Positions 6,844 to 12,018 of a stretch of 12,058 bases of DNA are shown one piece after another. This DNA is from Shimia_B sp039198835 (GTDB taxonomy: Bacteria; Pseudomonadota; Alphaproteobacteria; Rhodobacterales; Rhodobacteraceae). The translations under genes were made by a program, and so were the position numbers. The notes below the pieces were generated by a model. It did no database searches. It was given only the letters and a program-made list of their open reading frames with translations, and was not told where the DNA came from. The stretch covers positions 1 through 12,058 of the forward strand of contig JBCCTH010000079.1 in the NCBI GenBank assembly GCA_039198835.1, written 5' to 3'. Positions within the stretch are counted from its first letter, which is position 1, and each line of letters starts with the position of its first letter.

Positions 6844-7734
6844 ATGAAAGACATCTATGACGCCACGGTGCCCGTGGCCGAGCATCGCGATGCATTGCGC
6901 CGCGTGCGCAAAACGCACCAGAAACTTGAGAAGCGCGCGACGATCCGGGGCGATACGATGGCGCTTTTCTCAGAAGAGCTGCCTGCAAGCCTCATGGGCC
7001 CCTATGAATTGACGGATGCGGAAGCCGCGCGGGCGGGCGTTGTTCAAGGCAAGTATCTCAACCGCAATGCCAATCTCAAACGCGCCTGGAACCGCACGCA
7101 GCGTTTCGCGCCTGAGCTCTTGCTCGATGATGGCCCGAAATACCGCGTGCTTGAGCTTTCAACCGCCCATGGCGCGCAGCTCGAAGTCGCCCGCCATTAT
7201 GGGCATGAGGTCATGGGCTGCGATTTCGCGAACATGGTCTTCACGGGCAAAGACGGCAAAGGCAAACGCTGGGGTGATAACGTTGCGGCATTGCGCGGGC
7301 TCAATGACACCAACTTCGAGCGCAAGGTCGATGATCACGGGATCGAGATCACAGGCGGGCTCGATCAAGACTGGCCCTATCGCCCGATCACCGAGGCGAT
7401 CAACCTGCCGATGACGATCTTCGACGGAGGCAAAACGCCCTATCCGTTCGACGACAAATCCTATGACGTTACGATGTGCTTCCAGGCCATCGAGCATTAT
7501 TGCCACCCGAAAGATTGGATGCGCGTCGTTGATGAGATGTGCCGCATTACGACGCGCTCGATCATCTTGCTTCTCAATCCGGTCCACCGCGATTACGCGC
7601 GCGATGAAGCTTATACCGACGCGTTCGAAGCGTTCCGCCTCGCAATGCGCAAATACAATCGCAACGGCTTTTATTGCGCGGCAACCTTCATCCATTGGCG
7701 CAAAGCCCATGGTTTCAAACTTCAGGCATGGTGA
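6844..7734 (+). CDS. Class I SAM-dependent methyltransferase-like protein
   Basis: This encodes 296 residues from an ATG at 6844 with GAGCAGG (6829-6835) 8 bases upstream. Residues about 100-250 read as a Rossmann-like methyltransferase core. VLELSTAHG (102-110) stands at motif I, GCDFA (125-129) at the second strand, and FDDKSYDVTMCFQAIEHYCH (202-221), then WMRVVDEMCRI, at motifs IV-V of methyltransferase type 11/25 proteins. Motif I is unusual: the normal GxGxG is reduced to STAHG, so SAM binding is likely altered or may be lost. The first 90 residues are charged and helical and match nothing I recognise; the protein ends soon after the core. There is no signal peptide or membrane segment. 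The substrate is unknown. It stands alone after lipA, with a long non-coding gap behind it. Confidence 0.7.
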   Translation: MKDIYDATVPVAEHRDALRRVRKTHQKLEKRATIRGDTMALFSEELPASLMGPYELTDAEAARAGVVQGKYLNRNANLKRAWNRTQRFAPELLLDDGPKYRVLELSTAHGAQLEVARHYGHEVMGCDFANMVFTGKDGKGKRWGDNVAALRGLNDTNFERKVDDHGIEITGGLDQDWPYRPITEAINLPMTIFDGGKTPYPFDDKSYDVTMCFQAIEHYCHPKDWMRVVDEMCRITTRSIILLLNPVHRDYARDEAYTDAFEAFRLAMRKYNRNGFYCAATFIHWRKAHGFKLQAW

Positions 7735-7981
7735 CATCCATGAAGGGCTGCCGTCTTCGCGGTAGAGGCTCTTTAATCAAGCGGGGAGGGCCGGCTGATG
7801 CGGGGCCTCCCGAGCGAATGCGCGGGCACGAAAACGCGCAATATGCGGCGGTAAATCGCCGATGTCTCCAAGCTGCTCTAAATTCAGGCGCTCCCCCCAC
7901 GAATCGAGAAAACTGAGCCGTTTCAAATGTGAACGCGGAAACAATCTCTGGGTCGCTTGGTCATTGTTTACAAAGCGAGAA

Positions 7982-8037
7982 TTGAGCTTTTGCCGTGATC
8001 GGGCGGCCCGCGCTCAAACTGTGGCGCGTCAGCCACA
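7982..8037 (+). ncRNA. Possible structured RNA or leader element (weak candidate)
   Basis: TTGAGC (7982-7987) can pair with GCTCAA (8012-8017) and encloses a small CGGG/CCCG hairpin at 8000-8010. TGTGGC (8020-8025) then pairs with GCCACA (8032-8037). These stack into two adjacent stems in an otherwise featureless gap, upstream of the first secreted-protein gene. There is no T run, and stems this short arise by chance in GC-rich DNA, so confidence is low. Confidence 0.2.
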
Positions 8038-8111
8038 AATTGCCGATCTGCCAAGGTTATTCACAGGCTATCCGCACTGTCCCCGCCTTCGAAACAATTA
8101 AACAGCAAATT

Positions 8112-8147
8112 GGTTAACAGGCGGCGCGTTCCAGTCGCCCGTTAACC
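8112..8147 (+). promoter_or_regulatory. Leader hairpin just upstream of the first secreted-protein gene
   Basis: GGTTAACAGGCG (8112-8123) pairs with CGCCCGTTAACC (8136-8147) at 11 of 12 positions, the exception being an A-C mismatch, around a 12-base loop. It ends four bases before the GGAG ribosome binding site (8152-8155) of the gene at 8164. The 3' arm includes TTAACCAT (8142-8149), a CtrA half-site octamer. It could act as DNA (operator) or RNA (control of translation or stability). Confidence 0.6.
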
Positions 8148-8163
8148 ATATGGAGAAACCGAT

Positions 8164-8436
8164 ATGAAAACTCTTACCGCAGTCGCCACCGCGCTGCTGA
8201 TGTCTGCCGCAGCACCGGCATTCGCCTGGGAAGGCCAGGTTGTCGCATGCTACGACAAGATCTTCGTGCCCGCGGAATTCAAAACGTCCAAGACGCTGCA
8301 CAAGCCTGCGCGCACCGTTTGGGAGCACAAAGGCGACCAGATGGTTGAGGTATACTACCCTGCCATGTTCCTTGAGCACCGCACGCTCGTGACGGAAGCT
8401 CACTATGTGAAGCGCAAGGCGCCTTGCCGCCACTAA
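8164..8436 (+). CDS. Small exported two-cysteine protein, paralogue 1 (unknown family)
   Basis: This encodes 90 residues, with GGAG 8 bases before the ATG. A textbook Sec signal peptide covers residues 1-21 (MKTLT, a hydrophobic core, then APAFA as the cleavage site), leaving a mature periplasmic or secreted protein of about 69 residues. The mature part has only two cysteines, Cys29 near its start and Cys88 near its end, well placed for one disulphide closing the chain. It aligns along its whole mature length with the product of 8618-8911. Shared positions are AC(Y/F) at 28-30, VPA at 35-37, PA at 66-67, RTLV at 73-76, AH at 79-80, Val82 and Cys88. It is basic (many Lys, Arg and His) and rich in aromatics, with no lipobox or enzyme motif. 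I recognise no characterised homologue. The signal peptide and paralogy are directly visible; function is unknown. Confidence 0.82.
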   Translation: MKTLTAVATALLMSAAAPAFAWEGQVVACYDKIFVPAEFKTSKTLHKPARTVWEHKGDQMVEVYYPAMFLEHRTLVTEAHYVKRKAPCRH

Positions 8437-8450
8437 GTGCTGCTGCACAT

Positions 8451-8478
8451 GAGGGGCGCATACTGCTATGCGCTCCTC
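8451..8478 (+). terminator. Strong hairpin between the two secreted-protein genes
   Basis: GAGGGGCGCAT (8451-8461) and ATGCGCTCCTC (8468-8478) form an 11-base-pair stem, with one G-U pair if transcribed, closing a 6-base loop. It begins 14 bases after the stop codon at 8434-8436. It lacks the following T tract of a standard intrinsic terminator, so it may terminate weakly or protect the upstream mRNA's 3' end. Confidence 0.5.
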
Positions 8479-8555
8479 GATCTGCTCGGGCCAATGCCGC
8501 CGACCGCCCGCGACCGCGTCTTCGCAACAAAGCCGCAAACCTTCCTACAGCCCGC

Positions 8556-8603
8556 CATTAACCTGCCCCAATGCTGCATTAACCATTCCATGAGGTTGGT
8601 TAA
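8556..8603 (+). promoter_or_regulatory. TTAACC repeats and inverted repeat ahead of the second secreted-protein gene
   Basis: CATTAACC occurs at 8556-8563 and again at 8577-8584, 21 bases apart. The inverted form GGTTAA follows at 8598-8603, its TTAA core again 21 bases on. The last two can pair as TTAACC-N13-GGTTAA, ending one base before the AAAGGG ribosome binding site (8605-8610). TTAACCAT at 8579-8586 matches the octamer ahead of paralogue 1. The two-helical-turn spacing fits a protein that binds one face of the DNA; CtrA is a guess from the half-site only. Confidence 0.5.
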
Positions 8604-8617
8604 GAAAGGGCATAGCA

Positions 8618-8911
8618 ATGTTGCGCGCACTGGGTACTGGACTTTTGACAGCGATCGTCTTGGCCGCGAGCCCGGCCCATGCCGTCGATGAAACCGGGGC
8701 AACACGCATCGCCTGCTTCATCGAAGTTGATGTTCCCGCAAAATACAGCATCAAGAAGATCAAGATCAAAGAGGCCTATCGGCAATATATCAAGCGCCGC
8801 AACGGGCGCATTGATCTGATGGAGTTTCCCGCGACCTACAAGGAAGAGCGCACGCTCGTGGAGCCTGCCCACAAGGTCATGCGCGAAGTTCATTGCCCTG
8901 AGAAAAAGTAG
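8618..8911 (+). CDS. Small exported two-cysteine protein, paralogue 2 (unknown family)
   Basis: This encodes 97 residues, with AAAGGG 7 bases before the ATG. A Sec signal peptide covers residues 1-22, ending SPAHA. The mature 75 residues are basic, with two cysteines (Cys33, Cys93). Relative to paralogue 1 the landmarks keep their spacing with a single-residue shift. Cys to VPA is 6 in both; then come VPA (39-41), PA (71-72), RTLV (78-81), AH (84-85), Val87 and Cys93. The Pro-Arg-His-Cys steps of 7, 7 and 8 residues are identical in both. Between VPA and PA this copy has a Lys/Arg-rich segment (about 43-64) where paralogue 1 is more aromatic, so the two have probably diverged in partner or ligand. 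The gene lies 181 bases after paralogue 1 with its own leader repeats, so it may have its own transcript. Function is unknown. Confidence 0.82.
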   Translation: MLRALGTGLLTAIVLAASPAHAVDETGATRIACFIEVDVPAKYSIKKIKIKEAYRQYIKRRNGRIDLMEFPATYKEERTLVEPAHKVMREVHCPEKK

Positions 8912-8917
8912 CAGGGC
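8895..8917 (+). repeat. Short inverted repeat spanning the paralogue 2 stop codon
   Basis: GCCCTG (8895-8900) and CAGGGC (8912-8917) are exact reverse complements around 11 bases that are mostly purine and contain the stop codon. With only six pairs and no T run it is a poor terminator, but it is the only structure between the convergent genes ending at 8911 and 8928. Confidence 0.3.
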
Positions 8918-8927
8918 GCGCTGCCGC

Positions 8928-9119
8928 TTATTCCGCGACGCGGATATCTGGGCCGCGCCTCCAATTCATATCGCGCTCGGGCAATTCCAGATCAAAGAGC
9001 CATTCCGCGCCGATGATCACGCCCGCAGCAGCCACGACCCCGATCACAAGCAAAACCTTCCACCAGGGGGGCGGGTGGCGCACCATGCGCGCCATGCGGA
9101 TCATCCAGAGCGGACCCAT
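8928..9119 (-). CDS. Small single-helix membrane protein coupled to hpt
   Basis: This encodes 63 residues. Its ATG shares one base with the hpt stop codon (TGATG), the classic arrangement for translational coupling, which both fixes the start and argues that the gene is real. A basic N-terminus (MIRMARMVRHPPPWW) precedes one hydrophobic helix at about residues 21-42, and an acidic then Arg-rich tail follows. By charge the N-terminus should be cytoplasmic and the tail periplasmic. The MGPLW(M/L)xRM...RxPP opening resembles small proteins I associate with hpt loci in Rhodobacteraceae, but I know of no assigned function. It converges on paralogue 2 with a 16-base gap. Confidence 0.75.
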   Translation of the reverse strand: MGPLWMIRMARMVRHPPPWWKVLLVIGVVAAAGVIIGAEWLFDLELPERDMNWRRGPDIRVAE

Positions 9120-9655
9120 CAGAGAAACCTCACCTTGCCGATGTGATCGAGATTGCGATTGCGCTGCGCATAATCAATCCCATAGCCGACGACAAATTCG
9201 TCGGGGATCTCAAAGCCCGTCCAATCCGCCTTGAAATCGACCTTCCGCCGCGATGGTTTGTCGAGCAGCGCGATGGTGCGCAGCTTTGCGGGTTTGCGGC
9301 TTTCAAGATGCTTGAGGAGCGCGGCCATTGTATAGCCCGTATCCACGATATCTTCGACAACGAGAACATCACGGCCCTCAATGGCGCCGCGCAAGTCCTT
9401 GAGGATACGCACCTCGCCTGAGCTTTCCATCGCGTTGCCGTAGCTTGTGACCTCGATGAAATCGACCTCGATATCGAGCGCAAGCTCACGCACGAGATCG
9501 CCGATGAAGATGAACGAGCCGCGCAAGACGCCAACGATGATGACCTTGTCGGTCCCGTCGAATTCGGCCTCGATGTCGCGCGCGAGCGTTTCGATGCGGG
9601 CCGCGATGCTCTTGGCGCTGATCATTTGATCGATGACATATGGTCGCTCGGTCAT
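9119..9655 (-). CDS. hpt: Hypoxanthine phosphoribosyltransferase
   Basis: This encodes 178 residues, the normal length, starting at an ATG at 9655; a longer frame to 9751 would cross the whole divergent intergenic region and is rejected. The enzyme salvages hypoxanthine (and often guanine) with PRPP to make IMP or GMP in the cytosol, complementing guaA at the other end of the window. The PRPP-binding motif VLVVEDIVDTG (97-107) has the acidic pair Glu101-Asp102 and the catalytic-region Asp105. LRGS (44-47) is the PRPP loop, Lys133 is at the purine-binding position, and VGYGIDYAQRNRNL (156-169) is the family's C-terminal signature. The Shine-Dalgarno sequence is weak. It is coupled to the following small membrane-protein gene and diverges from the RatA/COQ10-like gene across 74 bases. 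Confidence 0.95.
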   Translation of the reverse strand: MTERPYVIDQMISAKSIAARIETLARDIEAEFDGTDKVIIVGVLRGSFIFIGDLVRELALDIEVDFIEVTSYGNAMESSGEVRILKDLRGAIEGRDVLVVEDIVDTGYTMAALLKHLESRKPAKLRTIALLDKPSRRKVDFKADWTGFEIPDEFVVGYGIDYAQRNRNLDHIGKVRFL

Positions 9656-9729
9656 GCTGGCTCGCGGCCTCCCCTTGAAATCGCCGCTAAGATATTCATT
9701 TCGAGCGCCAGTCCCTAGCAGGAAACACG

Positions 9730-10173
9730 ATGCCGACCCATTCTGAGACAAAACGCCTCCCGTATACCCGCGATCAGATGTTTAATTTGGTCGCCGATGT
9801 TGCGAGCTATCCGCGCTTCATCCCGTGGTGTGCGGCGGCGCGCATTCGCTCGAAAGAGCCCTGGGGCGATGGCCAGCTGATGCTCGCTGATCTCGTGATC
9901 TCGTTCAAGGTCTTTCGCGAGCGCTTCGGGAGCCGGGTCGAGCTTTTCCCAGACGCGCATCACATCAACACCGAATACATCGATGGGCCGTTCAAATACA
10001 TGAAATCAACATGGTCTTTCGACGAGGCGGAGGGCGGATGCGACATCAATTTCTTCGTTGATTTTGAGTTCAAGAATGCGGTCTTGCAGGGCCTGATCGG
10101 CGTGTTTTTCAATGATGCCATGCAACGGATCGTGCGCGCGTTTGAACGGCGCGCTGATGAGCTTTACGGCTGA
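9730..10173 (+). CDS. RatA / COQ10-like START-domain protein
   Basis: This encodes 147 residues from an ATG with AGGA 6 bases upstream. The opening (ETKRLPYTRDQMFNLVADVA), then SYPRFIPWC (26-34), and the ending Q-x-x-x-A-F-E-x-R-A are the signature of the COQ10/RatA polyketide-cyclase-like START family. In mitochondria and many Alphaproteobacteria this fold binds ubiquinone or its precursors and is needed for normal quinone function. In E. coli RatA was described as a ribosome-associated toxin, a name widely copied by annotation pipelines. In an alphaproteobacterium a quinone-binding role is the better guess. No toxin-antitoxin partner (a ratB-like gene) is adjacent. Its last 10 bases overlap the 3' end of the convergent cinA gene. 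In related genomes it often follows lipA directly; here 3 kb separates them. Confidence 0.9.
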   Translation: MPTHSETKRLPYTRDQMFNLVADVASYPRFIPWCAAARIRSKEPWGDGQLMLADLVISFKVFRERFGSRVELFPDAHHINTEYIDGPFKYMKSTWSFDEAEGGCDINFFVDFEFKNAVLQGLIGVFFNDAMQRIVRAFERRADELYG

Positions 10174-10631
10174 AGCGCTTGCGCGATGAGAGTAAAGGCA
10201 TGCGCGCGCGCGGCACGGCGCACTTTTTCTCGCCCCAACGCGCCAAATTCTATGGTGTGAGACCGGGCGCGCCCCGCCTGCGCCAGGCCAAAGCAGACAC
10301 GCCCTTCGGGCTTGAACTCTGATCCGCCGGGCCCGGCAATGCCGCTGATGGCGATGGCGATATCTGCGCGCGCGGCATCGAGCGCGCCCAAGGCCATTTC
10401 TCTTACCACCTCCTCGGAGACGGCACCAAACGTTGCGAGGCTCTCTTGGCTCACGCCGAGCATCTCGCGCTTTGCCGCGTTGGAATAGGTGACAAACCCC
10501 CGCTCGAAGACCTCGGACGAGCCGGGGATATCTGTGATCGCAGCGGCGACCAACCCGCCGGTACAGCTTTCTGCGGCGGTTATCTTCATGCGCCTCGCCC
10601 GGAGGGCCTCTAGGATCTCAAGAACTGTCAT
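10164..10631 (-). CDS. CinA-family protein, nicotinamide-nucleotide amidase (PncC type)
   Basis: This encodes 155 residues from an ATG at 10631, just after the pgpA stop; an ATG at 10643 overlapping pgpA would add four residues. It is the stand-alone C-terminal CinA domain, which in E. coli (PncC) deamidates nicotinamide mononucleotide to nicotinate mononucleotide, recycling NAD breakdown products. AAESCTGGL (19-27) carries the likely nucleophile Ser22. YSNAAKREMLGV (49-60) carries Lys54, probably its general base. AISGIAGPGGS (94-104) and the KPEG-V element (107-112) complete the family pattern. The N-terminal MoCF-like competence domain is absent, as usual for the short form. It is almost certainly co-transcribed with pgpA upstream. 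It overlaps the convergent RatA/COQ10-like gene by 10 bases, so no terminator can lie between them. Confidence 0.93.
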   Translation of the reverse strand: MTVLEILEALRARRMKITAAESCTGGLVAAAITDIPGSSEVFERGFVTYSNAAKREMLGVSQESLATFGAVSEEVVREMALGALDAARADIAIAISGIAGPGGSEFKPEGRVCFGLAQAGRARSHTIEFGALGREKVRRAARAHAFTLIAQALQP

Positions 10632-10632
10632 T

Positions 10633-11115
10633 TCAGACCCCATACGACACAAAGCCATGCAGGATCGCCCAAACACAACCGCCGGCCAGACACCCCGCGA
10701 GTATATCATCGAGCATGACACCCCAGGCATCATGGCGCTTGTCGGCCCAGCTTACGGGCCATGGCTTTGCGATATCAAAGAGCCGAAAGGCCCCGAACGC
10801 GAGGAAACTTGCGCCATAAAACACGGCACCCTGGCCGAGCGCCTCAAGCATGAAAGCAACCGGCAAAAGCGCAAGCCATTGCCCGGCGACTTCATCGATC
10901 ACAACGCGCGATGGATCTGGCTCGCTCGGTGTGATCTCGCGCGCCGTGGCCCAAACGCCCAACGCAAAACTGAGCGCCACCCCGAAAGCCAGCCAAATCG
11001 GCCCGCCCAAGAGCATAATCGGCAAGGCCACAAGCGCCGCTGCCGCCGAGCCCCAGGTGCCTGGCGCGGGCTTGAGCAAGCCGATAAAGAAAAAAGTTGC
11101 GATGATGCGCGCCAT
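10633..11115 (-). CDS. pgpA: Phosphatidylglycerophosphatase A
   Basis: From an ATG at 11115 this encodes 160 residues, close to the family norm. It removes the phosphate from phosphatidylglycerophosphate to make phosphatidylglycerol at the inner membrane. RIIATFFFIGLLKPAPGTWG (3-22) is the conserved N-terminal motif. VVIDEVAGQW (71-80) carries the metal-binding acidic residues. FRLFDIAKPWPV (110-121) and GVMLDDILAG (132-141) are the other signatures. Hydrophobic helices lie at about 24-36, 41-56, 78-93, 97-108 and 136-156. The start is uncertain: an ATG at 11169 and a TTG at 11181 would add a basic, non-conserved stretch, and no candidate has a strong ribosome binding site. I chose 11115 because it begins just before the conserved region. 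It runs into cinA with one base between stop and start. Confidence 0.93.
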   Translation of the reverse strand: MARIIATFFFIGLLKPAPGTWGSAAAALVALPIMLLGGPIWLAFGVALSFALGVWATAREITPSEPDPSRVVIDEVAGQWLALLPVAFMLEALGQGAVFYGASFLAFGAFRLFDIAKPWPVSWADKRHDAWGVMLDDILAGCLAGGCVWAILHGFVSYGV

Positions 11116-11168
11116 GCCTGTGGTTACGCGAATGCCCCTCGAGGTGGCAATAGCGCCAAATTTGCGCA

Positions 11169-11174
11169 TATAAT
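11169..11174 (+). promoter_or_regulatory. Possible -10 element (TATAAT) ahead of dusB
   Basis: TATAAT is a perfect -10 hexamer, uncommon in DNA this GC-rich. Transcription would start near 11181, about 100 bases before the proposed dusB start. The matching -35 region (TGGCAA at 11145-11150, 18-base spacing) is poor, so an activator or a different sigma factor would be needed. It lies upstream of the preferred pgpA start, in the short divergent region. Confidence 0.35.
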
Positions 11175-11228
11175 TGCCCAAAAAGTAATCATATGATGCA
11201 TGTTGCGCCAGATTCGTCGGTCCTCATG

Positions 11229-11240
11229 TGGAGCGCTCCA
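11229..11240. promoter_or_regulatory. 12-base palindrome with GAGCGCTC core in the dusB leader
   Basis: TGGAGCGCTCCA is a perfect palindrome. The GAGCGCTC core is that of LacI-family operators, as in the ideal lac operator, though the outer bases differ and the known sites are longer. It lies after the candidate -10 and before the ribosome binding site of dusB, where a bound repressor could block transcription. A chance palindrome or a short RNA hairpin is equally possible. Confidence 0.3.
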
Positions 11241-11270
11241 ATGTCGGCCTTTATTCAAGGATGAGCGCCT

Positions 11271-11275
11271 AAGGA
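11271..11275 (+). promoter_or_regulatory. Ribosome binding site pointing to a TTG start for dusB
   Basis: AAGGA lies 8 bases before TTG at 11284 (and 11 before a second TTG at 11287). The in-frame ATG at 11200 has no Shine-Dalgarno and would add 28 non-conserved residues. An in-frame GTG at 11299 is a further option but is 23 bases from AAGGA. Confidence 0.5.
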
Positions 11276-11283
11276 ATAAGCAT

Positions 11284-12018
11284 TTGTTGAAGTTTCCCGT
11301 GGAATCGGACCCGCACGCCGATCTGCATCCCCCGGTCGTATTGGCCCCCCTCGCGGGCATCACAGACCTGCCGTTTCGATCTCTCGTGGCGTCTTTCGGG
11401 GTCGATATGGTGGTGAGCGAGATGGTGGCTTCGCAAGAAGTCGTCGAAGCCAAAGGAAGCGCGCGAGACCGCGCAGAGCTTGGGGCGAATGCTGACAACA
11501 CCGCCGTGCAGATCGCGGGCCGCGATGCGCATTGGATGGCGGAGGCTGCGAAATATGTCGAAGGGCAGGGCGCGCGTGTCATCGATATCAATATGGGTTG
11601 CCCGGCAAAGAAGGTGACCGGCGGGCAATCAGGCTCGGCGCTTTTAAAAGACCTCGATCACGCCTTGCGCTTGATCGAGGCCGTGCGGCGGGCCGTGACC
11701 ACCCCGGTGACGCTCAAGACACGGCTCGGATGGGATGATAGCTGCCTCAACGCGCCCGAGCTTGCGCAACGCGCCGAGGCGGCTGGCATCAGCTGGATCA
11801 CCATCCATGGCCGTACGCGATGCCAGTTCTACAAGGGCCGGGCAAACTGGGCGGCGGTGCGCGCGGTCAAAGACGCTGTGTTGATCCCGGTCATTGTGAA
11901 TGGCGATATCTGCGACGCAAGTGATGCCCGCGCGGCGCTGGCGCAAAGCGGGGCGGATGGCGTGATGATCGGGCGGGGCGCGCAGGGGGCACCCAGGGGC
12001 CCCGCGCAAAACAAATAA
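11284..12018 (+). CDS. dusB: tRNA-dihydrouridine synthase B, C-terminal part lost to an apparent frameshift
   Basis: This reads 244 residues from the TTG at 11284. DusB reduces specific uridines in the tRNA D-loop using FMN and NADPH. The TIM-barrel is clear: LAPLAGITDLPFRSLV (20-35), DINMGCPAKKVTGGQSGSAL (101-120) with catalytic Cys106, TLKTRLGWD (143-151) with Lys145, IHGRTRCQFYKG (174-185) and VNGDI then GADGVMIGRGAQGAP, the phosphate-binding end of the barrel. After GAP (235-237) the expected Trp and C-terminal helical domain are replaced by RGPAQNK and a stop, about 80 residues short of the usual 320-330. Two other frames stay open from there to the window end, one reading QISLVGAGAARR, which fits a DusB continuation better. 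A one-base loss in the G/C-rich tract near 11984-12004 would explain this. It may be a real mutation or a sequence error. Confidence 0.85.
   Translation: MLKFPVESDPHADLHPPVVLAPLAGITDLPFRSLVASFGVDMVVSEMVASQEVVEAKGSARDRAELGANADNTAVQIAGRDAHWMAEAAKYVEGQGARVIDINMGCPAKKVTGGQSGSALLKDLDHALRLIEAVRRAVTTPVTLKTRLGWDDSCLNAPELAQRAEAAGISWITIHGRTRCQFYKGRANWAAVRAVKDAVLIPVIVNGDICDASDARAALAQSGADGVMIGRGAQGAPRGPAQNK

Larger units (their letters stand above)
7735..8163. other. 429-base gap with no convincing gene
   Basis: Short frames exist on both strands but their translations are Arg/Pro/Gly-rich with no ribosome binding site or family likeness, so I call none. Three structures are visible. An imperfect GC-rich hairpin at 7784-7811 pairs GGGAGG with CCTCCC and lacks a T run. 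A cluster of pairings occupies 7982-8037. The leader hairpin of the next gene lies at 8112-8147. The middle part (about 7900-8000) is less GC-rich than the surrounding genes. Any promoter for the gene at 8164 should lie here, but I find no clear -35/-10 pair. Confidence 0.6.

Noticed and set aside
7674..7916. Short plus-strand open frame running from the methyltransferase end into the gap (80 codons)
   Set aside because: It overlaps the end of a better gene in another frame, has no ribosome binding site, and its translation shows no fold or family pattern.
8057..8065. TTATTCACA, a match to a DnaA box
   Set aside because: Only one copy is present, with no second box, AT-rich unwinding region or origin-linked gene nearby, so there is no support for a replication origin.
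9730..10173. Toxin of a toxin-antitoxin system, as the name RatA implies
   Set aside because: No antitoxin-like gene is adjacent, and the alphaproteobacterial context favours the COQ10-type quinone-binding role.
10489..11196. 235-codon plus-strand open frame across cinA and pgpA
   Set aside because: It is antisense to two well-recognised genes and carries no motif of its own.
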